NCBI RefSeq assembly: GCF_964204645.1
Contig: NC_134026.1
Coordinates: 20,168,650 to 20,232,649 of the forward strand
Length of the DNA stretch: 64,000 nucleotides
Reading direction: 5' to 3'
Source: Tubulanus polymorphus
Taxonomy: Eukaryota > Nemertea > Palaeonemertea > Tubulaniformes > Tubulanidae
Shown: positions 51,052 to 62,948 of the stretch, piece after piece
How positions within the stretch are numbered: the stretch's first letter is position 1
Layout of the letters: every line of letters starts with the position of its first letter
Notes under the pieces: model-generated
What the model was told of the DNA's origin: nothing
The model's input: the letters and a program-made list of their open reading frames with translations, nothing else
Database searches by the model: none
Made by a program: the position numbers and the translations under genes

Positions 51052-54000
51052 CTGTCCAATGCTGACTGTTGGCCTGATATCATCTTCACCACCATATCCG
51101 GGACTGCCAGCGCCTGATCCCGGTCGTCGGTTATATTCATCGCGACCTCCCGGTCCTCCGATGACGTTACCGTATCTATCGGTTGCCGGTTGGCCGTATT
51201 CATCCGTAGCACCCGGTCCACCTTTGTATTGCTGTCCGGGGCCTCGTTCCGTAGAACCGTACGGTACAGCACCCGCCGCGTACGGGCGCCCGAATTCATC
51301 TGTAGCTTCTGGTCTATCGCTGTATTGTTGCCCCGGGCCTCTTTCTGTCGTGCCGTACGGAGCAGCTCCCGCGGCGTAAGGTTGCCCATATTTATCCGTT
51401 GCTCCGGGCGCTCCAGCGTATTGCTCACCGGGGCCTCGTTCCGTCGAACCGTACGGCCGACCGAATTCATCAGTAGCGCCGGGACTGCCTGCATATCGTT
51501 GTCCGGGACCTCGTTCTGTTGTTCCGTACGGGGCAGCGCCCGCGGCGTAGGGCCGACCGAATTCGTCGGTCGCACCGGGACTGCCTGCGTATTGTTGTCC
51601 GGGACCTCGCTCGGTTGATCCGTATGGAGCGGCACCCGCTGCGTAGGGTCGACCGAATTCGTCGGTCGCGCCGGGACCCCGATACTGCTGACCTTCGCCT
51701 CGTTCCTGGCCCTTGCCACCCGGTGGTGATCTCTGATCTCCGTACGGGATACGCCCGGATGCGGCTTGCGCCGCCAAACACGGGTACGAGGTCGGGTCTT
51801 CTTTGCGTGGTAAGTATCTCTGGCTGCTGTCCTGCGCGTGTTTCGGCTGCAAGAACTCTGGTGGCGGTCCTGGAAGCTCTTCGGATACGGGATACAATCC
51901 GGCTGATGTGCGTTTCGGTTTTGGTGCAACAGGTGGAGCTGCTTTCTTGGGTGGATCTAATTTCGAACTAGTGAGCTAAAACGAAACAGAATGTAGAAGC
52001 AATGACGCATGTGTACGAGTTGCATATCAATCTCATTGTATAAACACAATCATTTGATAATGTCCCATACTAACGCGTAACTTCAAAGCATTTTCTATAG
52101 TCTATAGCAAATACTAATTCAATTGATCATTGAAGGTGAGAATTAAGTATGGGACTCGGTCCACCTTAACATAAACATAGCTCATAGCTCAAAGCACTTC
52201 GCTGATGAAACCTTTCCTGAGCCGACATTGAAATTACCAGAAAACTGGCTTACTGGACCCAGTTCCACAGTCGTGAGTTAAGATTTGACTCTGAGTTAAA
52301 ACTTTGAAAATGAACTAATTTTAACTCAGAGTTAACTCTGGCTCAAAACTGTGGAACTGGATCCAGGTGGTCATATCATAAAATAAACCAATCCATTTGA
52401 TATCTAAAGACATTCTCAGTACAACGCAATGACTTACACAAAGTGTTCATAAGTATGCAAAGGGCCAATGAAAATGAATCCATTAATCAAGTACTTTTAA
52501 AAGCATGCTAAGAACCCTGGTCAATGTACCGGTATGTAAAAATGGGCTCGGTTGCTCAGTTGTAATTTATGTCCCAAAATGGTTTTAACTCTAAGACTGT
52601 TCTTGATTTGTTGACCAAGATGGTCAGAGGCGGGTCTTGATTGTGCAACTGGGCCTTATATCTAACCCGAATTTTCTGATGAAGCAGATTAATTTCATCA
52701 CCCAAAATGATATATATATAAAGCTTCTTACCGAGTTGGTTCCCGGTTGGTATTCACCATACGGTTTCAACGAGACAGAATCCTTTGGTCCCTTCGTGTG
52801 CAGCGGTGTCAAGTCGTAGTGATCTTTGAATGGCTTTTTGTCGGAAGGTTTCTCCGGGTAGTTGATCATGTACTGGCACATGTGCGTGTACGTCGTTCCG
52901 TCTTTCGGCTCGTTGGCGTAAATCTCCAGGCCGTATTCGCCACGATTCGGCAACTCGACCGAAAACGACACCGTGTTGTCTTTTTCGGTTTCCTTGACGC
53001 ACTTGTCGAGCTCGCTCTCGCTCATTCCCGGCTTGCGCAGCTTGCCGAGAAGCTGCACATCCGGATTGTGGTGCTTGAAGAAGCCGACCTCGGCGGCGCC
53101 ATTCGGTGCGTGCACGACTCCTTCGCGAACGGTCGGCACGAGGCCGTATTGCTGTACGGGCGCGCCGGGACCCCAGTTCGTGTCGGAGCATTTCGGATAC
53201 GGTTGCGCGTTTTCGCAGCCTTTGTCAGCGACGATCTTGTACTCGGCGGCAGCTCTGAATGTCGTTTCGATCGACAGCTTGTCGGGTACGTGTTGGGCGT
53301 AGATCGTCAAGTAGTACTCGCTCTTCACCGGGCAGCGAATGTAGAAATTCAGCTTGTTGCCGTATGTTTCTTGCACGATGTACTGTTTCATGTCGACGCC
53401 TTTGTACTCTTCGTCCAACGAGTCGCAGAACGCCAACTTGTACGTGAACGTGCCCGGCTTCCAGAAGCACAACGTCATCTGCAGGCGGCCGTCTTTCGTC
53501 TTCACTACGCCGTGGTTGTTCTCAAAGAAGTCCATGAAGCACTTGAAGAACTGCGACTTCGCCAACGGAAGGTCTTCGAACTGCGCCAGGCTGACTGGCT
53601 GTCGGAGAAGCTGCCACTTCGGATCTTCGGGGAAGTGGCTGTAGATGGCCTGTTGCGGCTCCATCAGGAAGTAGAAATCGTCGTACTCGTAGACGAGGTT
53701 CTCTGGGAGGTTTTTCTCCGACGACAGGTAACGCGTTGCCCAGTGGGCGTCGACGAGTTGCCACGATCCTTCGATGTGTACGGCGTTCCAGCTGTGATTG
53801 TACGGCGTGCCGACGAACTTTTTGCCGGGCCTGTAGTCGACTCCTTTCGCATGTCCGTTCAACGTGACGCACTGAAGTCCAGCATAGCTGAAAAAAAATT
53901 AAAGATACACTTTGATTATGAAAAAGAAAGTAAAACTAAATAAAACAGAGTAACCAACTATTTAGTATGATCTCATTCGAGACTTGAGATTTAAATCTTT

Positions 54001-57000
54001 GAACAATGAAATTATAGTAATTGAAGGATAAAAATTCCTAAGTTAATTGATACCACAATTTTTCAAGTATTTCCAAAAGCCATTTAGGTTGACCCTCTCA
54101 GACGTGATGAAACCAGAAGTAACTGGATTTCAAGGGAATGGGGTCGACCGATTTGTCACCCGTCATAGCAATCTGAGGATACCGCAGGATTTATCAATAA
54201 TTCATCAATTTATAGTGATTACACAACAGGCAATCTGATTGGTGCCGCAAGTCTTCATGCAGTAAACCTGCGCATGTACCTGCGCACCCGGTCTAGTGTG
54301 GCAGGGTTTTATGTAGCTGATTCTAGCGATGCCATCATGTTTGATTCCCTGCCGAGGGAGGATGTCTCATCGGGTGGAACGATGGAATGATGGCCATTAC
54401 GAAACAGCAGCAACGTTGTGCCATCAACGTTGCCATCAAAAAGCTTTTAAATCATCTTATTGATTATTGTGGAATTTCACTTATATCGTATCTTATCCGA
54501 ACAAATTCAATCTGGAGTTTATTTGTCCATTTCCATATTCAGGCAATCGGGACAGTTTTAGCACAAATCATGATTTATACGCAAACTGGTCGAATACCCG
54601 GACCCATATATCTGTCATTCATGCGGCTTAAAACACAGGTCAGTCAACAACTCTAATCTATGTCATACATATATTCAGTTAATCATTCAAGTTTTTTTCT
54701 TTCTTTGTGAAAGTTTATTTATTAGCATTATGATTATGAAGGTAATCAAACTCATTTTTAGGTCAAAATATGATTAATAACGCACCAATTTTTATTTTCA
54801 TTTGCATTACATTTGCACGGGTCTTAATCAAAGGGCATTTTATATTGGAACACTTTAAATAAATTTGCTTATAGACAGTCAGTCAGGTACAAAGGGATCA
54901 TGTACTAACCACTGGCAGCGAATATGTTTAGCCAGTAGATACAAATTTATCCATGGAATCTAAACGTTTTTGAGTCCATGATTTAATGAAATACAGCATA
55001 TATATATATATATTCAACAATAGCACGCTGCACGCAAACAGGAAGGAGTTCACGCGAGTTGAAATTCCGAAATTCAATTCAAAACGAAATATGCTGAACA
55101 GCCAGACGCAAACATTTCATACAACGACGAGCTTTATTCAAATTGAACGAGAAAGTCAGTCAAATCCCGTCCAGGCATTTTAATGCGCGGTTGACTTTTT
55201 TAAAAGGCCTGTCAAGCGGAATAAATACAAATACGCATACACATCGTAGATTCGTGTGGAAAGATATTTGCGCGACTATGATTAGGTTTTTTATCACTCG
55301 AAACCCGTGAAAGGATTGGCCGCTCATTCAACGTGCCCAGTAGAATAATTTAGAAACGAAAAAAAAATGCTGAAATACGTTATTATTTGAACAGGTGATA
55401 GCAGGGCCGACGCATAAACATAGTCACTATAGATTTTATGAGTCAATTGTTGGAGCTCTCTTTATCCAAAATTTGAGTTCATATACTGAAATACAATGAC
55501 TTGCAGGTGTCCGGTAAATGTATATTCGCAATTGTGGGCTATTATTTTCTTTTAGAATCAGCACTTAATCAACCCCTCTAGGGAATGTGTTTCAAGGTTT
55601 ATCAATCAATTCTTCAGTATCCTCATTGTTATTCAGGGTTTGATTTCATTGACTAGTACCGTATTATATTTGAACCAGTGGAGAGGGGATAACTCATTTT
55701 CAATTTCCCCTGGTAGAGAAGGTTTTGAATTTGACTTCGAGTCAAATATTTGAAAATGAGCTCACAGCAGTGTTTCAGCAGTGGGTACAGTATCGATACT
55801 TTTTGATCTTAAAATAGGGCTTGAGCCTGTAATTGATTTGATTGGTAGATTTCGTTTGATTTGGTGTTCGTTTCAAACCCACATTTGATTTGATTTTGAA
55901 ATCGGAAATCCTCGACAGATATAGTTGTGTGATCGGCGGTCGAATTTACAGAATTTCTTTCTATTTAAATCGAAATACATAGGCCCTATTTGGGAAAATC
56001 GGTTCCAGTTCATTCAAACAATCTTTCGACCAGTCTGAACCGGCAGAATCAAAACTTTATCCCGGGCTTGATTCAAATATTAGTCGATTATCGTTTTATT
56101 ATCGTTTTATAGACTGGTGTTACTTTTAATGGAGGGGTTAATTCAATTCATTGTCGATTGAGGCAACCCCGTCCTTTTTAAAGTTAAACATCAGTTTATA
56201 ATACAACATAATGGAATAGGATGCCGGTCTCAATAACGCTGTCTGGCCCCTGGATTCTAGTTCAGGTTCCCTCGTACCCAGGAGAGGATGACGGAGATCA
56301 ATTTCAACACGAATCCCGGGCTCAATTCTCATATGACTAATGTTTGAAATTTTTTAAAATTTAGGTTACATTCAAAAACCAGTGTTCTCAGCAGAACTCG
56401 CTTAATTCGGATTTTTCAATCCGGATTTTCGCTCAATTTGCATGCAATATTTTCGGTCCGTTTAACTAGGAACTGTGTAAACTATCGTTTACAATTCGGA
56501 TTTTACTTTATTCGGAGAAATCTGGCTGGTCCCGAGTCATCCGAATTAAGCGAGTTCTACCGTGTAAAACTAATGAGTTGACATAAACTTTTGTTCATGT
56601 CCTGTAAGTTTTTATGCTACATTACTTCTGTTTCTGGTTATTCCACCTGAGGATGGCTATAAGTCAACAGCCGAAGCGTTGTGGTTCCTTATTAATAAAC
56701 TTATATCGTAAAAAAATTCAAATTGTAGGACTTCTTCGATTATCTACGGTGTACGCGGATTAGAGTGCTTCATTTGATAACTGCATTCAGATGTATGAAA
56801 ACTAGAAAGGTTTGTTTTGGAATGGGGACGATGATTAAACCTTGGAGTAATGACTACGCCAAGATTGAACGGTCAAAACGAGAAAAGAAACATGTGCACG
56901 AGACCACTTCACGTTCCTTTTCCTCCACACGCGCTTTTATTGACGATTTTCTTTCCGATACAAAAACAATTCCGGTGCGAGCAGTTGCTATCCACTTGAA

Positions 57001-60000
57001 TTATAGCTAGAAGCGTGTAAATTGTTTAATCCGTAACTTTCTACGCGGGGAAGGGGAAACTATGCGTGCATAAATCAACATCGTCTTCTTCTTTGGAAAG
57101 TAAGAAATGAAATTTCACCGCAATCTAAGCTTTAATCAGGTTTACTCGAGCACTAAAACGATAGATGGATCTTATTATCCTATAGATCTATGTCCTGACC
57201 TACAACCTGCGGGAGACCGATACGGCGTGGCCACTTTACGCCCATTTACAAATCCCCACAGTTTTCCCTTAATTTTCCATGTCGATGTGATTACCCCAAA
57301 TTCCCTGAGTGAATCAGAGAAACTTCTAGGTTTAAAATGTTAAAATTCATTCATTTTTCATTGAATCATGTATAAGCCTTTGTAGCAAATGCTATTCTAC
57401 TTTCTTTTTTTAGAAATTAAGCCCGTCTTCGATATGGTACACGCCTTTGTAGCAAATGCTATTCTGATCTCTGTTTTTTTTTCTAGAAATCAAGTCCATC
57501 TTCAATATGGTTCTGTTTTTTTTTAGGCACTAAGTCCGTCTTGAATATGGTATAAGCCTTTGTAGCAAATGTTATTCTACTCTCCGTATTTTTTTAGAAA
57601 TCTAATCCCTCCAATTTGTGAAATCTAAACCAATGAACATGGGCCTCGGTCGCCGGCGATTAGGAATACAAACCAGCACATGAGTTCGAAGATTTTAGCG
57701 AACGTTCCCTTTCTGCGTCGGAACGCCGTGAGCACCTCTTCGGGCGATCCCGGCGCTTCGTTGTCGAACTGCAAGATGTACATATTCTTCGACGTCATCC
57801 ATCGGAAAATGATTCTGTAAAATATAGATATCGAGAGGCAAGATTTTAGAAGGTTATCTAAAAACAGCCGCAACTACTTTCGACAGTCGTTCGTGGTGAC
57901 TCTTAATCATTTGGTCAATAGTCACGATCACGCGAGCATTTTTGGCTAATTTTGGAATAACTGTTCACATGGGTGCCCAATGGGCCCATGCCTGTTTGGC
58001 CCATCCAAAAACGTCGGACCAGGCCCGAGCCACATTCTAGCACGAGACAAATGATTGCGTTGGAATTGCAACTGGTACCGGAAATGACCCACTTCCCTTA
58101 GTTTGAGCATTGTTTAGTATCGAGTGAATGGTTTGCGCGTGAGCGTGCTCTAAATGTGACTCGGGTCTGATCCGTGCCAATTTGGCCCAGGCCAAATCGT
58201 CTCTGTAAGATCGCGCCTAATATCCAGTTCCACTACTAGCACGCGATGATTTGACGGAATTCCGGCGAAGTTCAGCATCGCGGAGGATTTTCCATAACCG
58301 AAATACTGTACACATTTAGAAGACCTAAATAAACCATCTCACAGAATAGAATCTGTCAAATTCTGCTCGAATGCGATATTTCAATACTTAATTCGATGTA
58401 ATCGTTCTTCAGGGGCTGATTCGAATTTCAGTCTCTGTAGATTCATGGTATTTTCGGGTAATCTTAATATTCGCTCAAAAATTGTATTAGTATTTGTTTA
58501 TGGGGTTTGGGTAGCTGGTCGGTAAAAATATAAATTGATCATTGATGGTAAAATTCACATATAGAGCCTGTGGGGGCCGGTCTCAATGAGTCGCGCAGTC
58601 GCAACCGGCACACACTGCTCTTGCGAATTACACGGAGACCAGTCGTGCATGATCGCATTGCAGTTGCAAGTTGAGGTATGCTGGCCATAAGTAAAAATCC
58701 CTTAATACGGGAAAGATTCATGATTATATATTTAGACAGTATTTGGGAATAAATCTGGCACATCAGATAAAATGAAACCGCTCAATAGGGCAAGGCAATG
58801 AGGCCTTCCGGGAAAAAATCCTGAAAATTTGATTGGCTATATTGCAAAGTATCAATCCTGTATCAATCGATGTATCAATCCTACATTCATCTATTTTGGT
58901 AATATCATATACATTGCGCTCTATATATTTCCACTCTGTATCGGATATGGCCCAGATCTGACCTGGTAAATCTAATTAATGAAACGGCTCTAATTGGGGG
59001 TGAACTGTATAATTGGTACGCTGGATGTTTGACGCGCCCGCACACAGGAGTCGGTAAGCTTCAAATCATCTTCATCGGAATATAATTGGTTCACGAGCTT
59101 TAATACCATTCAATTGAGTCATGCTATATTGTTTACAGTTGTACGGTTCAGTAGGTAGATAGATCTCTTTTACTCTGTAACTATACCTGCAGGATACAGT
59201 AACAGCGGCTACAGCACCCATGTGTATCGATGTACCGAGCTATAGTGCCGATGCAAACGCTAGTTCAACGACTTCGCGAAAATAAGCTAAAGCCTAAAAC
59301 TCAAGGCCCAGTTTTAGAGACTGGTATTACCTTTAACCAGAGGGCTAACTCAATTCATTTTCAGCCGAGTTAACCCCGGGGTTAAAGGTAATACCAGTCT
59401 ATCAAACCAGCCCCTGGTAGCATAAGATCCGACCTGATCGTCGGATCGTTAAGGAATCAGCGGCCAGTTTTTCGTTTGTGGAATATTCGCAACATGAGTT
59501 TACTAAAGATCGTTAAAACTGATCGCAGACCAGTCGTAAGTCCATCGAACGTGTCTTATGTGACCTGAATGCACTAATGCCCGATCGTAAAGTTACAGCC
59601 AATACATGAACAGCTATATTCACATCACATGACTTAGGTCCTAGGGGTGTATTCTTTTATCAGATCGGAGAATCCTTTTGCCACCAATTGTACTCTATTA
59701 TTGGTCATGTCATGACCTTTGGTAGAGTCCGAAAACCTCCTTTCTGTCGAGGTGGTGTGATAAGGATTTTATGCGGAGCCAACCGGCGATTTCGGATGGT
59801 GACTTCGGAGGTCGTAAAAGAGTACACCCTGGGCGTTCGGTTCAAAACGGTCACGGATCTCGGGTGACCTGAACGTAACCGAGATCCGACGAACGAGTGG
59901 AACGATCCTCCGAGATCTCGGAACACAAGACACGCTCATTTTGATGAGTAAAAGACAATCAAACTGACGATACTAGAAACAATTTCAAACATCTAAAATC

Positions 60001-60627
60001 TCAGTCTGCAAACCGACCAAGTCATTACTGTATTTGTGCATTGCAACAAACGCCTCTGATCGGCTTTGTCTTTTGACGAATGTCTATCAATCATATTACC
60101 ATGAATCATCTCAAAATGAACTAATACGCGTGAAGGTTCGAGATATATTTCCAAAAAACTAGTTCTGACCAACATTATTTTGAATTACGTACTAGACCTT
60201 TAACTGGAAAGTCGGGTGGGCCACGTTAGATCCGGTAAACCACACAAAGACAAAAATTTTGAGCTGGTGACAAGATCATATGGTTCATCAAGGCAAACTT
60301 AAACCACATTATTGCTCACTATTTGACTCATAAAAAACCATAGCCCGTTAGGCCACCATATACAGTATTTTGACATTTTTCTAAACGCGATGCTATCTGA
60401 CTCAGCCCGCACAGCTTTTCATACACTACAATAATCATCGAGGCCTTTTTAGGAGTTTCGCGTGGCAACAACATGGGTTGTCAACAAAGAGTTGACCTAC
60501 ATTCTACTTCTCGTTGTAAGTTGTGGTTGGTTGGTACGTACCTGACTTTTTCGATTTCCGTAAAGTTCGTGCAGTGCACCAAATCCCACATCAGATCGCG
60601 AAACGATCGATGTGGGTAGCGGGCCAC
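51052..60627 (-). CDS. KY/hillarin-type protein with Pro/Gly-rich repeat tail (KY-B, partial)
   Basis: This is a second KY/hillarin-like gene. Minus-strand exons found: 60542-60627, 57674-57814, 52732-53887 and 51052-51975, all GT-AG with matching phases. Exon 57674-57814 is 141 nt, exactly like KY-A exon 4 with the same phases. The core contains GHAKGVDYRPGKKF, HSWNAV and LVDAHW, with His and Asp 15 residues apart. Where the catalytic Cys is expected, the sequence reads KGT before FAKIFELMC. Two beta-type modules follow (SEYYLTIYAQHV, RGEYGLEIYANEP). KY-A's third and fourth modules are replaced by a Lys/Pro linker (DPPKKAAPPVAPKPKR) and then ~32-residue repeats of the type GATDEFGRPYAAGAAPYG. 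The 5' exon(s), expected to carry a membrane anchor as in KY-A, lie beyond 60627 or outside the window. The last visible exon ends PTVSIGQ at a donor, so at least one further 3' exon is missing, unless read-through to the stop near 50944 is used. Confidence 0.9.
51150..51685 (-). repeat. ~96-bp coding tandem repeat in KY-B
   Basis: Five consecutive units plus a partial sixth encode about 32 residues each, with core ATDEFGRPY, then PYGSTERGPGQQY and a variable G/S/P linker. The third unit lacks the seven residues AAGAAPY. Units differ at the protein level (EF/KY/EY; QQ/QR/EQ), so the array is not newly made. The CG-rich repeats leave other frames open as well. Confidence 0.85.
52253..52367. 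mobile_element. MITE, 'ctggatccagttccacag' family
   Basis: The ends 'ctggacccagttccacag' and 'ctgtggaactggatccagg' are inverted repeats. It lies in the KY-B intron between 51976 and 52731. Confidence 0.7.
52544..52655. mobile_element. MITE-like element, 'gcaactggcccc' family
   Basis: 'gggctcggttgctcagttg' on the left is answered by 'ttgtgcaactgggcc' on the right. It lies in the same KY-B intron. Confidence 0.5.
53888..57673 (-). other. KY-B intron upstream of the catalytic-domain exon
   Basis: A 3.8-kb AT-rich intron. It contains scattered palindromes and a tandem array at 57371-57610. No gene is visible on either strand. Confidence 0.5.
57371..57610. repeat. Imperfect tandem repeat next to a KY-B splice donor
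   Basis: Three to four degenerate units of roughly 67 bp share 'gcctttgtagcaaatg', a T-rich tract with 'tagaaat', and 'aagtccgtcttgaatatgg'. The array starts about 60 bp inside the intron that follows the 57674-57814 exon. Confidence 0.65.
57918..58216. mobile_element. MITE, 'gatcacacg/gccaaatttggcc' family, copy C
   Basis: Opposite orientation to copy A. It contains 'tgagcattgtttagtatcga', 'cccaggccaaatcgtc' and 'gtcacgatcacgcgagc' at the left end. It lies in a KY-B intron. Confidence 0.65.
59310..59412. mobile_element. 'gactggt' palindromic MITE in KY-B intron
   Basis: The arms 'gactggtattacctttaacc' and 'ggttaaaggtaataccagtc' are exact complements, flanked by 'cccagttttagag' and 'tatcaaaccagccc'. 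This is the best-preserved member of the family. Confidence 0.7.
59712..59867 (+). CDS. Possible small ORF in KY-B intron (51 aa)
   Basis: A 51-codon frame begins MTFGRVRKPPFCRGG and lies antisense within the KY-B intron, in a patch richer in CG than its surroundings. Codon choice looks protein-like, but I recognise no family. It could be an exon or fragment of a transposon. Confidence 0.15.
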   Translation: MTFGRVRKPPFCRGGVIRILCGANRRFRMVTSEVVKEYTLGVRFKTVTDLG

Positions 60628-60702
60628 CTAAAATTATAAAAACCAATACAAAATTTAAACATACAGGCTTACAAGCAGTGAAATTGCAGAGGGCTGCTAT
60701 AA

Positions 60703-61007
60703 GTTGCGATCATATGGGCATAGTTGGTCTGTGCCAAATTAGGCCCGGAATAACTGTTCACAAGAGTGCCAAATGGCTCTGTGCCTGCTTGGCACAATCA
60801 AAAACGTCAGACCAGGCCCAAACCAAATTTAAGCATGGGTCAAACCATTGGGTATGATTCACTTCACTTTGTTTGAGCATTGTTTAGTATCAAGTGAGTG
60901 GTTTGCGTGTGAACAAGCTCTCTAATTAGGCACAGAACAAATTTGACTCGGGTCCGATCCGTACTAATTTGGCCGGGCCAATAATGCTTATATGATCACG
61001 GCTAGTC
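60703..61007. mobile_element. MITE, 'gatcacacg/gccaaatttggcc' family, copy D
   Basis: Same orientation as copy C. It contains 'gagcattgtttagtatcaag', 'aatttggccgggccaata' and the right end 'tatgatcacggct'. It lies just upstream of the 60542-60627 exon of KY-B. Confidence 0.65.
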
Positions 61008-61009
61008 TT

Positions 61010-62890
61010 TGAACCTGATAACATGGACACAACTGGTCACGACCGTGATATTTTGCTTCTATATTCATAAAACAATGGCCCATTAAATAATTCTAAAATC
61101 CGTGAATGGATTAACCTAACTTTCAGGTCTTCGAGTACGCGGAAACCATAAGGACACAAAATCACCCCAGATCTTTTTAAATAATATTATACAGTATTTC
61201 ACTTTCTATACTTGTAACGAAGTATGTACACAGGACAATATGACAATCTTGATTTCAGGACTATCAGAACAATCTAACAAATAACTCTCTATCTCCGTAC
61301 GTGCTCCGTGGCTGAATGATCCCATTATTTTCTAGGTTATTCATATTTACATATATATTATCGCGTATCATACGGAAAAACGGCTTGACACAAAAATTGA
61401 GCACGACGTTTTCGCGAAAAGCCATTGACTGGGCTGTACTGGCCCGAATACGCGGCACAATAACGAAATAATAATAATAATTTTCTTTTTCTTTTTTTCG
61501 TGTCGTCGTGTGCGCTGTCATATAGGCGTAATTAACAGTCTGAACAGTAATAACAATGTTGAACAAACAGAACATCATCGGCTAAATAAATATGATGAAC
61601 CGATCGCCATTTAGATGTCAGATTTTGATACACCCCGATGTCTATACGTACTACATGACCTCAAAATTTTTTATTTCGAATCAAATAAAAATCTTTACGC
61701 GGTTCATTCGTTTCACCAGACCGCATTAAATTGATCATTACACGTCGACTGTTTCAGATCTGTGAACCGATATACTGCGCATAATTCATTTGAAATTGTT
61801 TCGAAATTTTTTTTTCATATCCCCCTATAGCAGCAATGCTTAGGCGACGAAATGGATTTTCTAACCACTTTGACCGGTCCAAAAATTTCGGTTTAGTTTC
61901 ACTTTTTTTAAATATCAAAATAGGGAACGTCCCTCTTATTGATTCGAATGGTATAGATTTGGTTTGATTTGATTTGGTGTCCCTTTACAAAGCCACCACA
62001 CTTGCCGAGAACGAAACAAACAATCGAGCAGATAGTTATAGTTAAGATACAATATAATAAGATTTAAGATACGAGAATATGAAAGTAGAAAAAGGCTTTG
62101 TTATAGGGGGTTTGATTTTGATCGAGTAGTTTGCGATCGTCCGTCGTATCTAACAGAATTTTCGTTTAAATCGAACTACCAGTGGTCTTAAATCGAAGTA
62201 CCAGTGGTCGTAAATGGAAGTACCAATGTAGGTTTTATCCATCAGCGCTCGAACTATTTCTCAAATAATGCGACCAGCGTTTGAAATGGTAAAATGTCGA
62301 TTTCGATTGTAGCGGACACTGGTATTACGGCGGAGATAATGAAGAACGGGAGAAACGTGATAACATCGAAGAGCACGGGTACTAACACGGCCGCGCGATT
62401 CAGTTGCTTGCCGGTTCAGACTGAATGGAAGATTGTTTGAATGAACCGGAACCGAATTTCCAATTATGTACTTCGATTTCAAAAAAAAAAAATTCTGTTA
62501 ACTCGACCGCCGATCACACAACTATATTTGTACTTCGATTTCCGATTTCAAAATCAAACCCCCTGTTTCGCTCCCGGCAGGTGTGGTGGGTCTGTAAGGG
62601 ACACTCAATCAAAAAATCAAAGGAAATTTACCAGTCTTAAATAAATAACAGGGAAAATTCCTTTTTTAAGATTCAAAAAACACGGTCGCGCGTGTTCGGG
62701 AGAAGTTAAAATTTTTGAATCAGTTCCTATAGATATCCGGTAATTGAATCTTTTCAAGCCTTCACACGCAGTTAAGTAGAGTTACGTTAAATTGCAACAG
62801 GCCATTCGTCGTTATCAATACTCTATTCACCAAACGGATTTGGTACCGACCAAATATGGTGATCGGCGGAACGAAAAAATACATTATATA

Positions 62891-62948
<58 letters not shown>

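Noticed and set aside
50976-51929. Second 317-codon minus-strand frame overlapping the KY-B repeat exon
   Set aside because: CG-rich repeats leave other frames open. Only the frame in phase with the upstream KY-B exon gives the regular Gly/Pro/Tyr repeat and joins cleanly at both splice sites.
52747-53943. 398-codon plus-strand frame opposite KY-B
   Set aside because: It is antisense to the KY-B catalytic exon and shows no recognisable domain.
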